Positions 11,528 to 23,200 of a stretch of DNA of 64,000 nucleotides are shown here, one piece after another. A program made the translations under genes and the position numbers. This DNA comes from Membranipora membranacea (Eukaryota; Bryozoa; Gymnolaemata; Cheilostomatida; Membraniporidae), in assembly GCA_914767715.1 (NCBI GenBank), contig OU612075.1, forward strand, positions 8,494,001 through 8,558,000, given 5' to 3'. The notes under the pieces are model-generated. The model was not told where the DNA came from, did not search any database, and saw only the letters and a program-made list of their open reading frames with translations. Numbering within the stretch: position 1 is the stretch's first letter; every line of letters begins with the position of its first letter.

Positions 11528-13059
11528 AACCACAGCACAGATAACTCGTTATAAAAACATGATAATAAAAGTGCTGCCAAATTGCTCTTACAAAGAAAGG
11601 ATAAGGAATCATATTAAGTTACAATATAAAATCCTTCCAAAAACCTCACTTTATCACAATCAAGCATTCTATATGCAACATATGCCATAAAGAAAATGTT
11701 TGTTATGATAAAAAGAAAGTGACACTTTTAAACGATTGATAGCGTTTAGATGACCATTAGTTTCCTTACCAGTCTGCTAGTTGTTGTCTGCGGCTTGGTT
11801 TGGGAACCGATGATTCAATCAAATGAAAAGCTCAACTTTTATACTGCCAATATGATTGCGACGGCTGTATTGAGAACGGACAGCTGGTGGTGTAGCCTCA
11901 TGCCTATTCTGTAACAATTCTACCCTGAAGAAGAGAAATATTCATTAAACCCTCACCCACTGACCCCCAGATATAGGGCTCAAGGAAATTCTGACAGGTT
12001 TGTTTACATAATTTAGGGTCCAGCTAAGATCACAAGAGCCAAGGGGCGCCCATGGCAGTTTCTCCAATCCATCAATTACCAAATTGTTATTTTATTTTGT
12101 AATTTACTATTGCTGACAGGGAAAACAGGCTGTTTTGACAGGGCCAGTACCAGGGTTCACTCCTGTTTCAGATTTTGGGCCATTTTTGAGGAGAGTAGTC
12201 TGACAGTTACCCCAGAGTGGCAGAATTTGTGACATTCGTGACACTGGTGACTCTGTGCTGGCTACTCATAACATTAGGGTATGATTTACCATAAAGTGTA
12301 TATTCATCTGGAAGCTCTTAATTCTTACGCGAGAACTCAGCCAATCATTGTGGAGAGCTTTGCCGTGTTTGGAAGAATAAACCATGACATGAACAAAGCT
12401 CCGAATTTGAAAAAAATTGGGAGAGCTATATGGTTGCAAAAAAGCATCTTAGTTTGTGTTTTGGTTACTGTCGTTGATCCAAAACTGACGGTTTTATTGA
12501 AAATAGTGGCTGGAGGACTAAATCACAACTTCAAACACACGCATGTTATAACTGTTTGAGTGGAGCGGGTAGGTGAAAACGAGAACGGGTTGGATATCAG
12601 GTATATCTGAAAAGTATTATATCGAAAATCATGTAGCTGGGATTACCAAGTGGTAAGATTTAGGACTGCTGATCAAGGTGAGCTGAGCGGCACAATGTAA
12701 TTGGATATTAACAAAGCTAACTACCGATCTGATCCGCATCTAATAACTGGGAGAAATGCCCTTTCCGACCAGTAAAGATCTAACGCTTGTTCTATCTCTA
12801 GTTTGCAGCAGCAATCAGCCTTCATAATGTTATAGATGTTATCACCACACATTCACAAAACATGCCGTGGTTGTGTTAGTTGCAAACATTTTCAATTAGC
12901 AATTAAAAGACCGGTAACGTAGTAACATTTTGGAGACACGTATAATCATTTTTTTGTTTTCTATTCAGTGCTCAATCCATCGGTGAGTGAAATTGCTGCG
13001 CTTTTCACCTTCAACTGTGGCTAAGCCAATCTCAGCATATTATTGCCATTGCCATTGCA

Positions 13060-13120
13060 TGTCATAAGTAACTGTCTGACTATAACATGCATTGGTATTT
13101 GGGTAGTCTTTAGGGCCAGT
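13060..13120. mobile_element. Fold-back element family A, fragment
   Basis: Contains AAGTAACTG, CTGACTATAACATGCATTGG and GGGTAGTCTTTA, the right end of the full copies at 16983-17275 and 23067-23386. The left half is missing. Confidence 0.7.
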
Positions 13121-13671
13121 ATATAATTATGAGTACAGAATTCTAAACATTCTCCTGAATCTTTAATCCATTTTGTCACAAGATTGTATACTAACAAGTT
13201 GCTACGGACAGAAAACACCAACACATTACCTGAAGCTCAAGTAAGAATATTTTATAATCTTTACCTTGAAACATAACTACAAGAGGTCGTGATACAGGAC
13301 ATATTCTCTGGGAAAAACCAGAAGTTTTTAGCATCAAGATTGTTTACTAGGACAACTAATGAACAAATGAAACGCAATTTCTTTGGCACATTACGAATAA
13401 CATCCGTCTAGGATGATATTGTCTGTCAAATAAAATAGTGTATATATTATATATTATCATGTTATCTGACACGCACGGCGTCAGTGACCGATGCACGGTG
13501 ATAACATTGAGGAACTTTTAACATAATATCCAAAGTTCATGAATGTTTATTACTCCCTAAGCAGTGATGATTCATGACATGCATGTGTTATTAAAATCTT
13601 GATTAACCTTGAGAATTTCCAAACAACAAACCTTGGCCTAACAAAAGTCCCTAAAATAATAGTAATCTCTT

Positions 13672-14142
13672 GCAAAGACACAAACCTGGGCTGTGACTGG
13701 ATAATTTTCTAATCATCTATTTGTCATATTTTGAATTTGGAACTTTATTGACTCGCTTTTCAGGCACTACAGTTGCCAAATATGACGGGTCCGGCCGTGA
13801 AGTTAGAATTCAAGCAACAACACCCGATTAGCGTATTTTCACTGTTGACGTTACGTTATTCGTGGAGAAGAACATATAACAACTTTCAATTTGAGGATTA
13901 AAGCTCGATAACCAAGTACGATAGTAATCCAATGAATTTTTTGTTTAAACTCTTTAGTCTTTGACTGTTGCAAAGACACAAACCATGTGGCTGGATAATT
14001 TTCTAATCATCTATTTGTCAAATTTTGGAGCATTATTCGCTTGGTTTTCAAGTACCAGTTTTCCAATATGACAAATCAGGCCATGAAGTGAGAATTCAAG
14101 CAACAACGCCCGATAAACATATTTCTACTGTTGGCGTTACTT
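13672..14142. repeat. Diverged direct duplication, two units of about 175 bp
   Basis: Units at 13672-13853 and 13969-14142 share GCAAAGACACAAACC, GGATAATTTTCTAATCATCT, ATTTGTCA, GAATTCAAGCAACAAC and CCCGAT in order. They are separated by a block related to 10775-10830. No coding signal. Confidence 0.75.
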
Positions 14143-14545
14143 GTCCCTTGCAACAATAATTATTTGCAACAGTAAATATTTTTATAATTATTTTTGCGCA
14201 TATATTTACTATTTTTTTCGTTTCTTTTTGTTCATGGTAACAAGTTGTTATTTTCTTTTCTACATGACCTCAAAAAATGCGTAATAATATTAGTGGCAGC
14301 AGGAGTAAACACGTCTGTTGTCTAATCAAGACAACTTGTTCAGCCTAGAGAGCAATAGCTGCTGTAAATGAAAAGAAAACTATTTTATTGTTGATAAAAT
14401 GGAGATATTGTTCTTGACTCGTCAGTTCTTCCCCTCTAGTGCATAAGTCATTGACATCATCTGTTATTGTGATATTGGTAGTATTCCGATAGCTGCACAT
14501 TTCATGTATCGTTTATCACTTTAATATGACAATATTTGTGCATTT

Positions 14546-14655
14546 ATCAAGTTTGATCAAGTTTGCCTTGCATCTGCACCCCTTTCACTCCACTGAAAAA
14601 TCGGAGGGTGAAAGTTTACCCCTTTGCCTGAACTGGATCAAACTTGATCTAGTAT
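14546..14655. mobile_element. Palindromic element family C, copy 1
   Basis: The ends GATCAAGTTTG and CAAACTTGATC are inverted about a Gly-rich middle. Related copies lie at 26559-26668, 31338-31458 and, decayed, 62572-62632. Confidence 0.6.
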
Positions 14656-15136
14656 AGCCATAACCATTAGGCTTGCCCTAGCCTGCCTATCAATGACAAT
14701 CTGAATCTGTAACCACAAATGCTTGACTGCGATCTCTACCATGTCCCGAAGTGGGTAATCAGAATATCCTTGAGCCATATATCTGGGAGTCAATTGGGGA
14801 GGGTGCCATGCACATTACCTAAGGTCTTTGTAAGATATTCTCAGCCCATGGAATAAGGCTAACCCATCTGCCTGTTCACAAAATGAGTGTCGCAAACAGA
14901 TTACAGTTTTGAAGATCGTAAACTGGGACAACGCCGGCAGTAGATAAGCCGAGCTTTCCATTTAGCTTAATCATTGGTAAGCAGACCTACAAAAGAGAAA
15001 AACTATCCAACAGGTAAGGAAACCCTTCATTCTTTTCATTCTAATCCTCCTGAAGTGCAGTTTATTTAGGTACTGTTGATCATTCAGCATAGCCTTGTTG
15101 TGCGGCCTCGTGAAGCGTAATGCAGCCAGGCACTGA

Positions 15137-15206
15137 TATATATTCACAGATATATATACACTGATATATATTCACTGATATATATGCACTGATATATATT
15201 CATATA
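15137..15206. repeat. Short tandem repeat, CACTGATATATATT unit
   Basis: About five imperfect copies of a 14-20 bp AT-rich unit, upstream of the plus-strand peptide gene. Confidence 0.75.
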
Positions 15207-15275
15207 AATGCAGCCAGGTTTTCAGAAGGCTTTATACTGTAACTTAATGTACAGGCAATGTGGTAGCTTTTTTGG

Positions 15276-15365
15276 GTAGCCAATGTGTTGGCTCCGATAT
15301 AATTGGCTGGTGGGTGGGAAAATATTTCCCACCCACCAGCCAATCAGAGCCAACACATTGGCTAC
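15276..15365. mobile_element. Palindromic CCAAT-bearing element family B, best copy
   Basis: A 90-bp near-perfect hairpin: GTAGCCAATGTGTTGGCTC ... GGTGGGTGGGAAA then the exact reverse. Each arm contains CCAAT/ATTGG cores. It ends 83 bp before the ATG of the plus-strand peptide gene. Related copies: 23616-23875, 24644-24716, 35451-35520, 38145-38202. Confidence 0.75.
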
Positions 15366-15404
15366 TTTTTAGGGTACACTGGTTATTTATATTGTGATCT
15401 TCTT

Positions 15405-15448
15405 TGTTTTCAGCCTCTATAAAACAGACCTATTATAAATAAATCAAG
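15405..15448 (+). promoter_or_regulatory. Conserved 5' leader and acceptor-like site of peptide gene, plus copy
   Basis: TTTGTTTTCAG ends at 15413, followed by CCTCTATAAAACAGACC and the ATG at 15449. It matches the mirrored site of the minus-strand gene while more distal sequence does not. The TATA-like word starts only 31 bp before the ATG, which argues against a standard TATA box. Confidence 0.5.
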
Positions 15449-15953
15449 ATGAGACTTCTCCATGTACTCCTGGTGATCTTTGTGATTTCTGCTTTGACTC
15501 TTGATGGTAAGTAATTTTATCGAGAATCTGTAAGCAGTGTTTAGCAAAGATCGAATATCTTACGTTTTCTTAATCCTACTACAAAAACTTAGCCTTGGAC
15601 ACAGAAATTAATTATTTCACTAAGGTCAAGAAACAAGGGTGACAGTTCAACAAATGTCAAATATCTTTGGCTCACATACCTGTAAAAAAACTTACCGAAA
15701 GTTCAAGCTCCAGACAAAATTTGCAGGCAGAACTGGCATAAGTAGTTGATTAGGGGTACATGAGTTACACGGTAGGAAAAATCGTCCATCTTTTTGAATG
15801 AATCATTCAAAGTAGTTAGATCCAATTTTTGTACTTTGTACTGTGTATTTTTCTTACTGTTTCTCAGTAAACGCATGGAGGAGAAGAAGCTTAAGATTTA
15901 GAAGAATTGCCAGCAGAACTGTAGTCGGTACAGTCATCGGTAAAAAGAAGTAG
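15449..15953 (+). CDS. Secreted cationic antimicrobial-like peptide precursor, short form (46 aa)
   Basis: Exons 15449-15506 and 15868-15953, with donor gtaagt, acceptor tttctcag and phase 1/2. The signal peptide is identical in amino acids to the minus-strand paralogue. The mature part begins WRRRSLRFRRIASRTV and ends VGTVIGKKK. Compared with the long form, an exact 33-base, 11-residue block (DAVKGPVISAA) is absent. It covers the Gly-Pro hinge and half of the hydrophobic helix, but the reading frame and the GKKK amidation signal are kept. The first exon is conserved base for base apart from its flanks, so the duplication is fairly recent or under constraint. AATAAA occurs at 15971 and 16012. 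Likely secreted defence peptide; activity not shown by sequence. Confidence 0.78.
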
Positions 15954-16574
15954 AAAGAACTACGCTGTGCAATAAATATTGTGTATGGTTTTTGTTTTGC
16001 TATGAATCTTAAATAAAATGAGATTACTAACATAACCATTTCCAGTATTCTGATATTGTAAGAGATAGCTTAGGGTGCATATCGGAAGTATATTGTAATA
16101 ATAAGAAATATTTATACATGATAAAGTTTTATAGTTGTTTATTCGCAATTCATGGACGGAAACTAGAAATGAAGTTGGCCACAAGGGGTTTCAGTTAAAT
16201 CTATCTTCAAAAGAATTTGCGTAAAGAATTATCGCTAGTCAAAAAGATTGGATACATATCGCAAAAGAAACCACCTAGCTGGGTCCCTTATCTTATGCGA
16301 TAGTATGGAAAATAAATAAGTAAGTTGGAGTAAGATAGCCCAAGATATACTTTGGCAACTAAAATATATCAATGACAGATTTCCATTATTTTGATAGCCA
16401 ACAATTCAAGAAATAATCCCATCATTCTTTTTGAAAAGATACAGAAGAGTGTTGCTATCTTTGTATAATATATAAACATAGAACAAGGCTTTTAGGAAAA
16501 AGCAGAATTTACATATGTGAGCGGGATAGCTAAGGAATTGGAGTATCTAAATTCACTATACAATAGCTAATTTT
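15954..16574. other. Intergenic stretch, no gene recognised
   Basis: The 3' flank of the short peptide gene. AT-rich, without supported exons. Confidence 0.5.
15971..16017 (+). terminator. Polyadenylation signals of short peptide gene
   Basis: AATAAA at 15971-15976 and 16012-16017. The second has a counterpart (ATGAATGTTGAATAAAA) in the 3' flank of the paralogue, so it is probably the ancestral signal. Confidence 0.6.
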
Positions 16575-16696
16575 AGCGCTTAAACTGTGTAGGAATAGCT
16601 GGTAGTAGCATTTCATTATCAACCACATTCTCAATGGAAAGTTGTTGATAATTAAATGCTACTTCCATCAATCCCGACACAGTTCAAGCACTTAAA
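16575..16696. mobile_element. Palindromic element family E, copy 1
   Basis: AGCGCTTAAACTGTG and CACAGTTCAAGCACTTAAAC are inverted ends, with an inner inverted pair GTAGCATTTCATTATCAAC / GTTGATAATTAAATGCTAC. A related copy is at 32332-32445 and an end fragment at 29256-29311. Confidence 0.65.
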
Positions 16697-16982
16697 CTAT
16701 AAACTATACACTAGCGCATGTATGCTTATTTATGTAAATAAAACTAATAATATATATATATATATATAATAGCGGGTACATCACAACTGGCAGAAAGGGG
16801 ACAAATAATATGGTATCTAAAAGTATTCACAAAATTTAAAAAAAGCAATGTTTGTTCATTGGACAGGCCATTCACTTAGCTTGATACGATAGCAAGAAGC
16901 ACTTAAATACTAAGAACTAAAAATAATCTATGGGAAAAATAATGAGATCTACTAATTGGATGAGAACATTGAGATCTTAAAG

Positions 16983-17275
16983 TTAAAGTCTACCCAAAGA
17001 CCAATGCATGTTAAAGTCAGGCAGTTATTTATGATTAAGTTTTGCCAGATTTGCACGGTAAAAAAATTCGATGCTCTACTTGGCATGAATTATTGATGGT
17101 GGAATAAGTACCTCCCATAAGGGAAAATAACTTCCATTCTCTGCATTATGATGTCTCAACCATCAATAATTCATACCGAGTAGAGCTTCGAATTTTTTAC
17201 CTTGCAAATCTGACACAACTTTATCGTAAATAACTGCCTGACTATAACATGCATTGGTCTTTGGGTAGTCTTTAA
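16983..17275. mobile_element. Fold-back element family A, full copy 1 (293 bp)
   Basis: Begins TTAAAGTCTACCCAAAGACC and ends GGTCTTTGGGTAGTCTTTAA. The two arms of about 130 bp are reverse complements through most of the element (MITE). The TTAA at both tips may be the target duplication. It ends 18 bp from the WDR17 stop codon, so it probably supplies WDR17 3' UTR. Confidence 0.8.
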
Positions 17276-17292
17276 ATTAAATGGCAGGAGAA

Positions 17293-20200
17293 CTAATAAA
17301 GACTGAGCTTGTAGGCTATAGGCACTGTCTGTCCACAGCATATAGGACTGAAGGGGTTGACTGTAGCCCACATAATAGCTTCACTCAGTGAGATCGCTGA
17401 CACATCATCTTCAAGTGTATACATGGAACCCTGAAATATAAAACAGAGGTCTATTGAAATGCTATGTGATATTTAATGATTTTCAAAAAGTTTTTTTAGG
17501 CAGGTTCTACATAGCCAAGTGAAAGTGTAACTGAATTGGGTAGGTTCTCCGTAGAAACAAGAGCTGCACAGTTACAGATTCCTTGCTGTCTAACAGGTCG
17601 AAATCTGGTAGATATTGATGTTTTAGATTGAGTAACCCAATGAAGAAAACAAGTATATAGAGTAGGAGTGGTTGTACATAAATATTCAATGTGACATCAT
17701 AGCTAAGTTTTGACAAGGGTTTTTAAACTAATGTTAGTGCAGAAGTTTCAAGATCGACATTGTGTGCCATATAAGGTTTTTCACAAATAAAAGTAGGCAC
17801 AAATGGCGCTAGCCTGTCTTAACAAGCTTTGTTGACGGGGGTGTTGTTTTCCCCCACCAACAAAACATGTCAAGCCAGGCTAGGGTGGAGAATACATCAA
17901 TGTCTCTGTTGTCATTCATGAACTGGAGAGTTGTGGACAACTCAAACAAGACCTAGTTCGATAAACTAGATTAGAACTAGACCCGGGACCATTGACGGAC
18001 ACATATGAGAGCACATAGGTACAAGGGGAAGCCATCACCGAAACTTCTACCAAGTCATCATGATATGACCCAACCATTTTATGCTCTTACATGTATAATT
18101 TTTCCCGAGATAAGGGATTTTCTGCTCTTGTTGGAATAACTTGGAAGGTTGTAGCCTGAAGTCACAATCTCCCCGTAGAGAAGGCCGCGGTCACCGGATC
18201 TCAGGTTAGATTTTCTGTGCAGCGTTTCCAACACATCGTTGTCTCTGAAAATGAAAATTAAACGGTGATAAGATATTCTATAACATATTTCTTATGAAAG
18301 AACAGACAAGGCTGACCGACCGCAGCAATTATATGGCCTGTTTCTTCGCCACCCGTGCTCTTGGCACTCACAGATTAAACGCAGTCTCAGTTACACAGGA
18401 CTTGTTCCGCTCGTGGGTTTAGCCTGTAAATTGAGTGCGAGCTTGACTCCTTATCCACCCACTATAAATTACTTCATGGCAAAATTATGTTGGAGTTGTC
18501 AGTTCCTTGCAATTTACCCACAATGCAATACCAGGAGGAGGCAGTCAAAAAAACGGGCGTACAATCAAATTAGTATATCGCCTGCGCCTTGTACCTATAT
18601 ATATTCACATGCACAGATGAGAATAGAGTAGTCTGAGTAGAATATAATCTCATAGAACTACGCAAAAAAATCCAAAATGACCTCTTAGAACCACACGAAA
18701 AAAACCACATTACCTGCTATCCTTTAGGTCATTCCAGGCCCTGAACTCCTGTATAACATCGGATACTTTGAGAGGAACAGAAGTTGTCTTATCAGCTTGA
18801 AGACGCCTAATAGTCAGCTCCAGTAGATAAGATACTATGACATCATATCCTGTTTGTATAGCTAGCAAAGCTCCGACATAGCAACTGATAGTCAGCAAGT
18901 CATATAGCAGCCTGGAAATAAGGATTTTACTGGTCTGAAGATCATCATTTTTTTCAGGATATAGGTTTGGTACCATAACAGTGAAGAGTGTACCATAACT
19001 ACTCTGTTATCTGTAAACTTTCTAGAACACCTCTTTAAACAAATAAATAAATAATATAATTTATTGGACCATATAATTATAAAAATTAATCTCCACAATA
19101 ATTGACCAGAATTAATTCAGGTCAATTATTGTGGAGATTAATGTCTGCCTTTTGATATGATTCATCTATTCTACAGAGATTGTCGCAAAGATTGGCTTTG
19201 GGATCGACCCACTATATAACAGACAAAATATCCTGGGCATATTTTACAGTTTTATATTATATATCCATATAATTTTTATATAATAAATTTATAATATATT
19301 ATATAATTTTCATATAATAAAATCTATATAAAATATCCAGGGCATATTTTAAGTAAAACTTACAGTTTTACTTACTTGAGCCAATGTTAGACAACACTGA
19401 GTATTAGATCAAATTAATACGGGCGTGAAAATAACACCCTAGTCAAGTTCTCATCAAGATAATACATGTATCATACTTACACAGGGTCTTTAGTAAGGAT
19501 GTGACAAGGCACGGACTGGGTGCACTGTAATACTTCTATAAACTGCTCTGTGACGGTAAAAGCCTCTTCTGCCATCGCACCTATGACAAATGTACAAGAC
19601 AAGAAATTTAGCAAACCCAGCTATGGTTGGCCTCCTTTAGATTATCGGGATCATTTGGTAACATCGAAATTAGTTAATGTTAGTAGGTCTAGGTGTGTAC
19701 TGGAAATGTTCCTATAATGGAACATGCAATGTGTAGTATGAGTTCGAAACTCCTGATTTTATTTAAGTTTAATATGCTCCAGCTCCTGACTTTTCATCTA
19801 TTCGGTCTGTTTTTTATTCAAGGGTATATTGACGCCATAGAAAATGTAAAAAAGTTGTCACGAAGGTTTGCCGTAGGCTTTGAACCAATTGCAGTAAACC
19901 TTGGTACATCAAGAAGATCTAGAGTACAACTAGCCAACATTTTTAATATAACCAAGCCGGGTGAAAGTCAATTAAGAGTTTTTCACTTTAACTATGTAAG
20001 CCCATAAAGACTGAGTGTAATACTGAAATTAATAGTGAACATTGACAATCGCTTACACAAGAGAAATAATCAATTTGTATGATTCTAGGCCATGTAATAA
20101 AATGTATAATCAATGGGGTTATGTTTTTCGGAGTAATCTCCCTTGATTATTTATATATATTTTGTTTCTATCTTAATTTCACTGGCTGCCAGGCCAAAAA

Positions 20201-23200
20201 GTGTGATCTGCTTCAATGATAGCTAATATAAAAAAGTGCAAATTTATGGTCGCATCTGTTCAGCGCCCCCTATAATAAGGGACAACTCCTGACACAACCC
20301 AATCACTCACCATTAAGGTCCTGCAGAGCTAGTTTGATTCCTTCTAACTGCTGAGTCTGAATGGATGAGAGAAGTAAAGACTTAACTCTGTCAGCTATAA
20401 GATCATCTGCCATAGACAATCCACCTAGACCTGCCTGTAAAATCAAGTACTTGATAAATATTGTTCTCAGATCTGTGAAACAATAACACTTCACAATATA
20501 TAATAATATATATAATATTATTATATATGTATATAATATATAATTTATTTTATATATAACATAATATCTATATAATATTATTATCAGCGATTATGTTCAA
20601 CGATTGAAAAGGTTCTATACTGATCTGGGAAAATATTTTCAATGATAAGGCGTTAGGACTGGTATTCCAGCCTGTGGCCCTTCCCACTAACCTATTGGAT
20701 TCTTTCTCCACAAATATATGTTGATGGGAGGACAATTGAGAGTACGATACTCTGTACAGGAGGACAATAAAGTTCTAGATAGATCAAACCTTGACGAGAC
20801 ATATATGAAGGGCATGAATTTTTACAATTGCGGTGACAGAAACTAGGCAGTAAAATGATGAAAGTTTTCTCTGATTGGTTACTGACCTGAATCCTGATTG
20901 GCTCATTCTCAGCAGAGTCACAGCAGCTGATACACAATCTAGTGAGAGCTTTCTCTGTATGCGTAACTGAATTCAACATGTCCGCCGCTAAGGACCTGAA
21001 GAAAAGCCATGGCTAGTAGTAAATCACTAACAATCTACTGACAAAAATGATTCTGATGTAAATTTAGAATAGTTCTAGGTGCTGTCTTCCAAACCTGTGT
21101 AATATTGTGTTCCTGCCATGGGAAATTCATGAGCGCGTCAACTGTAGCCAGGCCCGTAGTTCTAGGGGAGGCAGGGAGGCACTGCCTCCCCTAGAAAGCT
21201 AAATACAGTGGCCTAAAAACACTATTTTTGAATGATCCATGTTTGAATCAGCTCCATTTGCTTATTATATTCCTCAAATTGTTTGGGAAGGAGCTTACTG
21301 GTGATGCCTCTGACTCATCTCGGACTTTTGCCTCCCCTAAAATTTTCTTCTAAACTACGGCCAAACACCTATCTACAATTAGCTCCCTCTTTGTAATAAA
21401 AATCTGAATTGAGGAAAAGCAAATGGGGAAGTTCAATCAATCAAGTGATAAAATTGACAGAAAGTTTAGATTGGGTCCGACTAACCAACACCATGCTGAC
21501 AATGCAGGTTGGTATTAGAATTTGATTCTTCACGTGAGAATATCACAAAGTAGTATTGCCCAACAGATGCTTCTATTGAAAACTTCAGTAAGTTCAATCA
21601 CAGGATTAAGAAATCTGGTCAAAGCGAGGGGATGAAAAAGCTGATGATGTAGCCTACTGTTGCATTGCAAGATACAATAATTAGGCCGGCAGCTAGTTCG
21701 GCAGTTGTAAATTCAATAACTTTTACACTGACACATTTCATAGAACTTCCGAATAAAAGTTGTGTAATGTGCTAGAAATTGTCACCCCCTACTCATCTAT
21801 GAGGTATTTCTATTGGTATGTACTGTACAAGCCCAATAAGCTACCACTAACTTATCATATACATGTTGACATGACATACCAGTTGTTGAGTTTTTGACAT
21901 CTCAGTGAGAGTGACTCAGCTGCCCTTGTGAGGAGATCCGGAGAACAGTTGAGAAGTTTAGCTACAGAATAAGCCAGCTCTATCATACATCCCCTCAGTA
22001 ACACAGCAACACATTCCTACAACAAAAGTTACTTTTCAAATGAGAACAAAAGCAGAAGGATGAAAGAAATGAAATTGTTCAAATATGAGGTAATGAAAGA
22101 ACTGCAATTGAAAGTATTCTGACATTTTTAGGAGGCAGGTTAAACTCTACACACACAATTTATTCTGTCAGAGAAGTGTCATCGCATATGAAATAAAGAT
22201 GAGAAAGCTTATTTGAACATCTTCATATATACCAATGCAATAAACTTTGAGACACTGAATATTGATGGAGGTTCCGAAGTAACTCAGCGTAAGGGAACGT
22301 AAAAAGTTTTATGAAAATGACTAGTGACACAGCTGGAAAAAAGTCCAAAACACCAAGAGAGGGTCAGAATCAGATAATTGATATCCAGGATGCCTTAGCT
22401 TACACAAACTATGGCACTCAAACTCACATCGATCATATCATTAGACAGGTAGCAGCAGGCTGCTAACACAGGGTATCCGCTGTCCATGTAATGATTGGAT
22501 AGTTTTCTGACTGTCTCAATCAACAGGGCATTCCTGTAACAAAAAATCATTTCAAGGATTATCAATTGGAACAGTTATAACTGTAATACTTGTAACAATT
22601 AATGAATCAGGCAAATGTTCCGTTCCAACAACTAGGTGAGACACATTTAAGTACAAATTTGAATCTGAGAGACATGTCGAAGGATCCATGCTTTGAAAAA
22701 GCGACTGAAGCAGGACTTTTATTCGATTCTAACTGCATAGGGAAACATGACACCATCAGATTGTAAATTAAGCAAACGCTGTACAAAGACAGTACCTATC
22801 TGCATCGTTATTATTGTCTCCGTTTTCATCCACCCTCTGCATTCCCTGGATGGCCTGGTGCTCAACCAGTAATCCTTCTGAGCAGGCCACAGCAGCAGTA
22901 AGGGCATCGCTGTACGCTCTGTTCTGTATATGATAGTGAACAAGGTCCTGAGGCTGAGCTCGAGCCACATGATAGGCTAAGGCTTCACTGGGATCAGCAT
23001 CCATTAGATGCTTTGTGTACCTGATGTAGAAAATCACTCTTATTGTTCCCTCCACAAAGCGTGATGTTAAAGACTACCCAAAGACCAAAGCATGTTATGA
23101 TCAGACGGTTACTTATATCAAGTAATGTCAGATTCGCATGGTAAAAGATTCAATGTTTTTCTTGGTATGTGCAATACAAGATACGAGCACTTCCTGTTTA

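Larger units (their letters stand above)
11528..15275. other. Spacer between the divergent peptide genes, no gene recognised
   Basis: Holds a direct duplication (13672-13853 and 13969-14142), a fragment of fold-back family A (about 13060-13120), a family C palindrome (14546-14655) and short AT tandem repeats. I found no third peptide copy and no supported exon. Confidence 0.5.

Noticed and set aside
11225-11612. Tyr/Phe-rich and Ser/Ile/Phe-rich open frames extending upstream of the long peptide gene
   Set aside because: They translate the GAAAATATA array; only the signal-peptide exon inside one of them is real.
15418-15424. TATA box for the short peptide gene
   Set aside because: Only 31 bp before the ATG, leaving almost no leader; an AG acceptor context directly precedes it.
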